From assembly GCA_020025095.1 (NCBI GenBank), contig JAHHSS010000005.1, positions 1 through 28,733 of the forward strand: 28,733 bases of DNA, read 5' to 3'. Source of the stretch: Peptostreptococcus sp. Its GTDB lineage: Bacteria; Bacillota; Clostridia; Peptostreptococcales; Peptostreptococcaceae. The notes beneath the pieces are model-generated. The model made no database searches. It saw only the letters and a list, made by a program, of their open reading frames with translations, and had not been told where the DNA came from. A program made the translations under genes and the position numbers. Position 1 is the first letter of the stretch. Each line of letters begins with the position of its first letter. Shown here one piece after another: positions 24,016 through 28,733 of the stretch.

Positions 24016-24049
24016 AAAAAGTGCTTATGATTTTTCATAGGCACTTTTT
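24016..24049 (+). terminator. Terminator after the histidine kinase gene
   Basis: AAAAAGTGCTTATG (24016-24029) pairs with 24036-24049 over 14 positions, one a G-T pair, around a six-base loop; the right arm ends in five T. The A-run on the left arm means it could also work for rpmB transcription on the other strand. The 150 bases between the kinase gene and rpmB hold this and the next hairpin only. Confidence 0.8.
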
Positions 24050-24072
24050 AGTATGATAAAAGTGATTAAAAT

Positions 24073-24100
24073 AAAAAAAGCTATGGGAAAATCCCATAGC
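24073..24100 (-). terminator. Terminator of rpmB (minus strand)
   Basis: Read on the minus strand, GCTATGGGA pairs with TCCCATAGC (9 bp, loop TTT) and is followed by seven T (complement of 24073-24079). It lies 14 bases past the rpmB stop codon. Confidence 0.85.
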
Positions 24101-24113
24101 CTATTTAAGCTAA

Positions 24114-24302
24114 CTAAGCTCTTTCAACTTTTCCTGAACGTAAACATCTAGTACATACAGCAACTCTCTTTGGAGTACCATCTACTACAGCTCTAACGTT
24201 TCTTAAGTTTGCTGACCAAGTTCTATTACTATGCTTATTTGAGTGAGATACCTTACTTCCAGATATTCTACCTTTTCCGCACACGCTACATACTCTTGAC
24301 AC
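24114..24302 (-). CDS. rpmB: Ribosomal protein L28, zinc-binding (four-cysteine) form
   Basis: 62-residue L28 (bL28) of the large ribosomal subunit. RTWSANLRNVRAVVDGTPKRVAVC and the C-terminal LRSGKVERA are characteristic (first part shown is residues 27-50, discontinuous in importance). It carries two CxxC pairs, Cys5/Cys8 and Cys50/Cys53, so it is the zinc-ribbon type. The start is GTG 24302, 8 bases after AAGGAGG (complement of 24311-24317); an upstream in-frame GTG overlaps that site. It is the only minus-strand gene here, convergent with the kinase gene and divergent from the asp23-like gene, as rpmB is in Bacillus. Confidence 0.95.
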   Translation of the reverse strand: MSRVCSVCGKGRISGSKVSHSNKHSNRTWSANLRNVRAVVDGTPKRVAVCTRCLRSGKVERA

Positions 24303-24350
24303 TATGCACACCTCCTTAATACTAAAATATTAAGCCTAAAAACATAATTA

Positions 24351-24379
24351 ATAATACCATAATAAAATAGAAAAATCAA
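24351..24379 (-). promoter_or_regulatory. rpmB promoter
   Basis: On the minus strand TTGATT (24379-24374), a 17-base spacer and TATTAT (24356-24351) are found, with TGG just before the -10, making it an extended -10 as well. Placement gives a leader of roughly 40 bases. Confidence 0.65.
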
Positions 24380-24387
24380 GTAAAAAA

Positions 24388-24416
24388 TTGCATTAATGCT
24401 GTTTTTTTTGTATAAT
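24388..24416 (+). promoter_or_regulatory. Promoter of the asp23-fakA operon
   Basis: TTGCAT (24388-24393), a 17-base spacer and a perfect TATAAT (24411-24416). It lies back to back with the rpmB promoter; their -35 elements are only 8 bases apart. Confidence 0.65.
24390..24399. repeat. Palindrome between divergent rpmB and asp23 promoters
   Basis: GCATTAATGC is a perfect 10-base palindrome overlapping the -35 of the asp23 promoter and adjoining that of rpmB. Possible operator; short enough to be chance. Confidence 0.35.
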
Positions 24417-24519
24417 ATAATATACAAGATTAAATCAATGAATATTTCTTTTAAAAAGATTTGAAGGAAGTCTTTTTGGATATCATATTGTATATATAAA
24501 AATTGAGGAGGAAATAATT

Positions 24520-24870
24520 ATGAGTTCAATATTAGGCAATAAACTAGGACAAATAGAGATAGATAAACATGTACTTGCCCAATTAACTTACAAAGCAGCT
24601 ACAGAAAGCTATGGACTAGTAGGTTTTTCAGCCAAGTCAAAAGGAATTGTAGAACTATTAAAGGGAGAAAATGTTACAAAAGGTGTAAACATTATAGAAT
24701 TAAGTGAAAAAGAAGTGGATATAGAAATATTTGTAATTTTACAATATGGTACTAATATTACCACTGTTGCAAATAACATTATAGAAAGAATAAAATATAC
24801 AGTAGAAACTTATTCAGGTGTGAAGGTAAACCAGATAACTGTAAGTGTTCAGGGAATAAGAGTCAAGTAA
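24520..24870 (+). CDS. Asp23/YloU-family protein
   Basis: 116-residue Asp23/Gls24-family protein (Bacillus YloU). The family pattern is visible: GQIEIDKHVLAQLTYKAATES near the N-terminus in two parts (residues 10-30), the central VDIEIFVILQYGTNI, and VNQITVSVQGIRV at the end. No membrane segment. In Staphylococcus the relative Asp23 is a membrane-associated envelope-stress protein; the role of YloU forms is unclear. ATG 24520 follows GAGGAGGAAA with about 6 bases. The stop lies 15 bases before the FakA-like gene, as in Bacillus and Staphylococcus. A leader of about 95 bases carries a weak 10-bp hairpin (24453-24477). Confidence 0.9.
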   Translation: MSSILGNKLGQIEIDKHVLAQLTYKAATESYGLVGFSAKSKGIVELLKGENVTKGVNIIELSEKEVDIEIFVILQYGTNITTVANNIIERIKYTVETYSGVKVNQITVSVQGIRVK

Positions 24871-24885
24871 TTGGGAGGATGTGTA

Positions 24886-26559
24886 ATGAGTCAAATGATA
24901 GATGGTAAATTATTTAGGGAGATGTTTGTTTCAGGAGCAAATAATCTTCAAAATAATAAGGAATTAATTGATAAGTTGAATGTATTTCCTGTTCCAGATG
25001 GTGATACAGGTACGAATATGTCGCTTACAATAGCTTCAGCTTTAAAAGAGCTAAGCAAGGTGAAGGAAGATAATATTGAAGAAATAGGTAAGGCCTTGTC
25101 TAAGGGTTCTTTAATGGGAGCTAGAGGTAATTCTGGGGTTATACTATCACAGATAATAAGAGGTATATCAAAGTCTATAGAGGGCAAAAAAGAGCTAGAT
25201 ATTAGTTTGTTGGCTAAGGCATTAAAGTCTGGTTCGGACACGGCTTACAAGGCCGTTATCAAGCCGATAGAAGGAACTGTACTTACGGTAGTAAGGGAAT
25301 CAAGTGATTTTGCAGTGAAAAATGCCAAAAAACATAAGGATATGATAGAGTTTTTTGAAGCAGTAGTTGAACAAGCCAATGCTTCTCTTGAAAGAACGCC
25401 TGATCTTTTGAAAAATTTAAAAGATGCTGGAGTTGTAGATTCAGGTGGTAAAGGCCTAGTATGTATGTATGAAGGTATGTTATCAGCTCTAAAAGGTAGG
25501 AAGATTGAGCTTTTAGATGCTCAAGAAACTACTTTAGATAAATCTAAGTCTGAAAATACGGATACAAGTAGTGAAAGTGCTAGAGACCTTGATATTAAAT
25601 TTACTTATTGTACAGAATTTATACTAGAAACTGACAGTATAGATTCAGACTCTATGAGAGATATTATGCTAAATTATGGAGATAGTTTGGTGGTTGTAGG
25701 TTTTGATGGAGTAATCAAGGTTCATGTTCATACAAATAATCCAGGTAGTGTGCTAGAAGAAGCCCTAAAATATGGACCTTTAGTGACTATAAAGATTGAA
25801 AATATGAAGATACAACATGAAAATCAGATTATAGAAAACAAAGAAGAGGAAGAGCCATCTCAGTTAAGCAAAGATGACGATTTTCATGTAAATAAGGAAA
25901 AGAAAAAATATGGCTTTATTACAACTACTATGGGAAGTGGTTTATCTGAAATCTTTGAAAAGTTAGGTGTAGATATAGTAATTGAGGGTGGCCAGACTAT
26001 GAACCCTTCTACAGAAGATTTTATGAATGCTATAGACATGATAAATGCAGATAACATATTTATACTTCCAAACAATGGTAATGTAATAATGGCTGCAAAT
26101 CAAGCTAAGGAGATTTCAGAAAAAAATATTTTTGTAGTTCCTACAAAGAATATACCTCAAGGTATAGCTTGTTTAGTAGGATTTGATCCTGAAGCCCAAG
26201 CAGACGCCAATATGGAAAGTTTTACAGAGGCTCTTGAAAGTATTAAGTCAGGAGAGATTACCTATGCTGTAAGAGATACTATTATGGACGGTATAGAAGT
26301 CAAAGAAGGCGATGTAATAGGTATTACAGGTAAGGCCCTTGTTTCTTCAGGAAAGAGTGTAGAAGACGTTACTAAAAAGGTAATAGAAGGTATGATAGAT
26401 GAAGATTCTGACATAGTTACTCTTTACTATGGAGAAAATGTAGAAGAAGATTCAGCTAGGGCTTTTGCTGAGTTAATTCAAGAAGAATTTGAAGATATAG
26501 ATGTAGAACTTTACTATGGAGGTCAACCTCTATACTATTATTTTATATCTGTAGAATAA
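24886..26559 (+). CDS. fakA: FakA/YloV-like fatty acid kinase catalytic subunit
   Basis: 557-residue DAK2-domain protein (Bacillus YloV, Staphylococcus FakA about 550). With a fatty-acid-carrying FakB (DegV) partner, FakA phosphorylates exogenous fatty acids for phospholipid synthesis. The N-terminal DAK2 kinase domain has FPVPDGDTGTNMS (Asp38 and Asp40 expected for Mg-nucleotide) and GARGNSGVILSQ, with KPIEGTVLTVVRE after. A middle domain contains YCTEFIL and VKVHVHTNNPG-like sequence (IKVHVHTNNPG). The C-terminal third has GLSEIFEKLGVD, GGQTMNPSTED and LPNNGNVIMAANQA. The start is ATG 24886 with GGGAGG (24873-24878); TTG 24871 overlaps the upstream stop and lacks a site. No FakB is in this window. 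Confidence 0.88.
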   Translation: MSQMIDGKLFREMFVSGANNLQNNKELIDKLNVFPVPDGDTGTNMSLTIASALKELSKVKEDNIEEIGKALSKGSLMGARGNSGVILSQIIRGISKSIEGKKELDISLLAKALKSGSDTAYKAVIKPIEGTVLTVVRESSDFAVKNAKKHKDMIEFFEAVVEQANASLERTPDLLKNLKDAGVVDSGGKGLVCMYEGMLSALKGRKIELLDAQETTLDKSKSENTDTSSESARDLDIKFTYCTEFILETDSIDSDSMRDIMLNYGDSLVVVGFDGVIKVHVHTNNPGSVLEEALKYGPLVTIKIENMKIQHENQIIENKEEEEPSQLSKDDDFHVNKEKKKYGFITTTMGSGLSEIFEKLGVDIVIEGGQTMNPSTEDFMNAIDMINADNIFILPNNGNVIMAANQAKEISEKNIFVVPTKNIPQGIACLVGFDPEAQADANMESFTEALESIKSGEITYAVRDTIMDGIEVKEGDVIGITGKALVSSGKSVEDVTKKVIEGMIDEDSDIVTLYYGENVEEDSARAFAELIQEEFEDIDVELYYGGQPLYYYFISVE

Positions 26560-26576
26560 AATAGACTAAACTTATT

Positions 26577-26605
26577 AAGGGGGAGATTTTTATCTTCTCC
26601 TTTTT
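26577..26605 (+). terminator. Terminator after the fakA-like gene
   Basis: AAGGGGGAGAT (26577-26587) pairs with ATCTTCTCCTT (26592-26602) over 11 positions with two G-T pairs, loop TTTT, followed by further T to 26605. It separates the asp23-fakA unit from recG. Confidence 0.8.
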
Positions 26606-26635
26606 GTATATAATTAAGAAAAATAAAGCTTATAC

Positions 26636-26644
26636 TGATATAAT
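26636..26644 (+). promoter_or_regulatory. Extended -10 promoter for recG
   Basis: TGATATAAT, a perfect extended -10 identical in sequence to the one before yicC, lies 33 bases before the recG start and just after the terminator. TTAAGA 19 bases upstream of the -10 is a poor -35. Confidence 0.55.
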
Positions 26645-26676
26645 ATAAAAAGATAGAATTTTAAAAAGGAAAATGA

Positions 26677-28733
26677 GTGATTAAGATGTACAGTTCATTA
26701 AATGAAAATATTCAATATGTAAAAGGAGTAGGTCCTAAAAAGGCAGAAAAAATGTCTAGGTTGGGAATAGAAACTATAAAAGATGCTCTTTACTATTTTC
26801 CAAGACAATTTGAAGATAGGAGTAGGGAGAAGAAGATTTTCCAGTTGGAAGATTCAGAAAAGGTTACTGTAAGGGTAAGGATAAACCGTATAATAAATAG
26901 ACAGGTTAACAAGCTGAAAATTACAATTTTTGAAGTCAGCGATGAAAGTGGAAAAGCTAGTTTGATATTTTTTAACAGGGACTATCTTAAAAATACATTT
27001 AGGGTAGGAGATGTAGTAAGGGTATTTGGTAGTGTTAAGATTGAGGCCAATCATAGAATTGAGATGCATAATTGTGAAATTGAGTATGAAAAGACTGAAA
27101 AAAATACGGGTATAATACTTCCTGTATATCCCTTGACCTATGGGGTAACGAATAAGGATATAATGGGAGTGATAAGAAATATTTTTGAAAATAGTAATTT
27201 GATGGTAAAAGAATATCTTCCTAAAAGTTTATTGAGTAAGTATAATATGTGCGATATTAATTTTGCCATTAAAAGTATGCACTTTCCTGCTAAGAAGGAA
27301 GATTTGAAAGTAGCTATGTTTAGATTAATATTTGAAGAGTTCTTAATTATGCAGTTGGGTTTATTTTCTATAAAGGGGGGGACTAGTCTTGCAAGAGGGA
27401 TAGAGTTTAAGAAAAGTCCCAAGTTAGATGAAATCGAAGCCTCCCTTCCTTTTAAACTTACCAAGGCTCAAAAAAATGCTCTAAATGAAATTTTGTCAGA
27501 CATGCAAGCACCTAAAATTATGAATAGATTGGTGCAGGGAGATGTAGGTAGTGGTAAGACAGTAGTAGCCCAGTTGGCACTTGCTAATGCCGTTTTAAAT
27601 GGCTATCAGGGGGCTTATATGGCTCCTACTGAAATTTTGGCCAAGCAACATTATGAAAGTTTTAGTGAGTTTTTTAAAGACAAGAGAATTAGGTTGGCAC
27701 TTTTAACAGGTAGTAGTAGAAAAAAAGAAGTTGAAGAAATTTTAGCTAATTTGAAGTCTGGAGAGATAGATATTTTGATAGGTACACATTCCTTGCTAGA
27801 AGACAGGGTTGAGTTTAGTAAGCTAGGCTTGGTAATAACTGATGAACAGCATCGTTTTGGAGTAAGGCAAAGGGGTAAGTTAACTTCAAAGTCTGAAAAT
27901 CCAGATGTTATTGTTATGACAGCCACACCTATTCCTAGAACGCTTGCCCTTATTTTGTATGGAGACTTGGATATATCTATAATAGATGAGTTGCCACCAG
28001 GTAGAAAACCCGTAGAAACAATAGCCATTGAAAAAAGTAAAAGAGAAAAATATTATCTCTCTAGTGTAAGAAATGAAATAAAAAAGGGACGTCAAGCCTA
28101 TGTAGTATGTCCTTTGGTTGAAGAGAGTGAAGTTTTGGAAGTAAATTCAGCAACTGAGGTGTATCAAGCCTTATCTCAAGAGATGTTTCCAGATTTAAAA
28201 ATAGCCTTGCTACATGGGAAAATGAAGGCCAAGGAAAAAGATGAGGTAATGGAAGCTTTTAAAAATCATCAGCTGGATATTTTGGTAGCTACAACGGTAA
28301 TAGAAGTAGGGGTAAATGTAGCTAATGCAAGTCTTATGATTATAGAAAATGCAGAAAGATTTGGCCTATCCCAGCTACATCAGTTAAGGGGTAGAGTTGG
28401 AAGAGGGAGTGAAAAATCTTATTGTACTCTTATTTATGATTCTAAGACCAAGGTTTGTAAGCAGAGAATGAGCATAATGGAAGATAGCAATGATGGTTTT
28501 AAAATATCAGAAAAAGATCTAGAAATCAGAGGGCCTGGAGATTTTTTTGGAACTAGGCAACATGGTCTACCAGAGTTAAGGGTGGCTAATCTTTTTAAAC
28601 ATATAAAGATACTTAGAATGGTTCAAAAGGAAGCTAGGGAAATTTATGCAAAGGACCCAACTTTTGATCTAAAGGAGCATCAAGGGATAAAGATGAAAAT
28701 TAAAGAGAGTTTTCAAAAAATAGGGGAAAATAT
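26677..28733 (+). CDS. recG: RecG branch-migration helicase (3' end cut by window)
   Basis: About 685 residues of RecG, which remodels stalled forks and Holliday junctions. The N-terminal wedge domain begins with ENIQYVKGVGPKKAEKMSRLG and an OB fold. Walker A is GDVGSGKT (288-295), the DEQH box is at 389-392 (TDEQHRFGVRQR), and the second lobe has TTVIEVGVNV, QLRGRVGRG and GTRQHGLPEL. The reading frame is open to the last base with no stop; RecG is usually about 680-690 long, so only a few codons are probably missing. GTG 26677 is preferred as start: AAGGA (26666-26670) is 6 bases upstream. ATG 26686 would have a 15-base gap. It uses AGG, GCC and GGG codons somewhat more than earlier genes. 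Confidence 0.94.
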   Translation, partial: MIKMYSSLNENIQYVKGVGPKKAEKMSRLGIETIKDALYYFPRQFEDRSREKKIFQLEDSEKVTVRVRINRIINRQVNKLKITIFEVSDESGKASLIFFNRDYLKNTFRVGDVVRVFGSVKIEANHRIEMHNCEIEYEKTEKNTGIILPVYPLTYGVTNKDIMGVIRNIFENSNLMVKEYLPKSLLSKYNMCDINFAIKSMHFPAKKEDLKVAMFRLIFEEFLIMQLGLFSIKGGTSLARGIEFKKSPKLDEIEASLPFKLTKAQKNALNEILSDMQAPKIMNRLVQGDVGSGKTVVAQLALANAVLNGYQGAYMAPTEILAKQHYESFSEFFKDKRIRLALLTGSSRKKEVEEILANLKSGEIDILIGTHSLLEDRVEFSKLGLVITDEQHRFGVRQRGKLTSKSENPDVIVMTATPIPRTLALILYGDLDISIIDELPPGRKPVETIAIEKSKREKYYLSSVRNEIKKGRQAYVVCPLVEESEVLEVNSATEVYQALSQEMFPDLKIALLHGKMKAKEKDEVMEAFKNHQLDILVATTVIEVGVNVANASLMIIENAERFGLSQLHQLRGRVGRGSEKSYCTLIYDSKTKVCKQRMSIMEDSNDGFKISEKDLEIRGPGDFFGTRQHGLPELRVANLFKHIKILRMVQKEAREIYAKDPTFDLKEHQGIKMKIKESFQKIGEN

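Noticed and set aside
26673..26684. Mini-cistron ATG-AGT-GAT-TAA just before recG ATG 26686
   Set aside because: The AAGGA site is too close to that ATG but ideally spaced for GTG 26677, which extends recG in frame; the four-codon frame is most likely incidental.
1..28733. CRISPR arrays, insertion sequences, phage genes, tRNA or rRNA genes
   Set aside because: No direct repeat arrays, transposase or integrase motifs, or cloverleaf-like sequences were seen; the region is contiguous housekeeping genes.

Overview
This window is an AT-rich (about 30% GC by eye) chromosomal segment of a low-GC Gram-positive bacterium, most likely a clostridial species. The order of genes closely follows the Bacillus subtilis ylyB-pyrR ... 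yloA-yloC-gmk-rpoZ-coaBC-priA-def-fmt-rsmB-rlmN-prpC-prkC-rsgA-rpe-thiN-rpmB-yloU-yloV-recG region. A PrkC with two PASTA domains and a Ser/Gly/Asn-rich tail recalls Clostridioides difficile, so the family Peptostreptococcaceae is a reasonable guess (inference only). I see no mobile element, CRISPR array, tRNA or rRNA.

Layout. Positions 64-1703 hold rluD and pyrR, followed by two tandem hairpins. Positions 1838-4446 hold rqcH (ribosome rescue) and a translationally coupled alpha/beta hydrolase. An extended -10 promoter near 4460 starts yicC-gmk-rpoZ-coaBC (4508-7547). A compact terminator-like hairpin then abuts the ribosome binding site of priA. Next come priA-def-fmt and a membrane zinc peptidase (7597-12254), closed by a long hairpin. 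A second extended -10 promoter and a structured leader precede rsmB-rlmN-prpC-prkC (12546-17620), which end at a strong terminator. A YmfI-like SDR (17696-18430) is followed by rsgA-rpe-thiN (18558-20815). A two-component pair (20893-23965) comes next. rpmB is the only minus-strand gene (24114-24302); it converges on the histidine kinase gene and diverges from an asp23-fakA-like pair (24520-26559). recG (from 26677) runs off the window end.

As a system this is mostly core translation and growth machinery: N-terminal formyl-methionine handling (def, fmt), rRNA modification (rluD, rsmB, rlmN), ribosome assembly (rsgA, rpmB), ribosome rescue (rqcH), possible EF-P modification (SDR), nucleotide and cofactor supply (gmk, coaBC, thiN, pyrR), replication restart and repair (priA, recG), and the PrkC/PrpC phosphorylation switch. 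The departures from the Bacillus template are the alpha/beta hydrolase, the zinc peptidase, the SDR and a six-transmembrane histidine kinase with its regulator. Both remA and spoVM, expected in this neighbourhood in spore formers, are missing here.

I did not find a clearly new multi-gene system. The most interesting items are the hairpin fused to the priA translation signal, the Asp/Tyr-rich juxtamembrane segment of PrkC, the inserted sensor kinase pair, and several palindromes or hairpins sitting on promoters and leaders.
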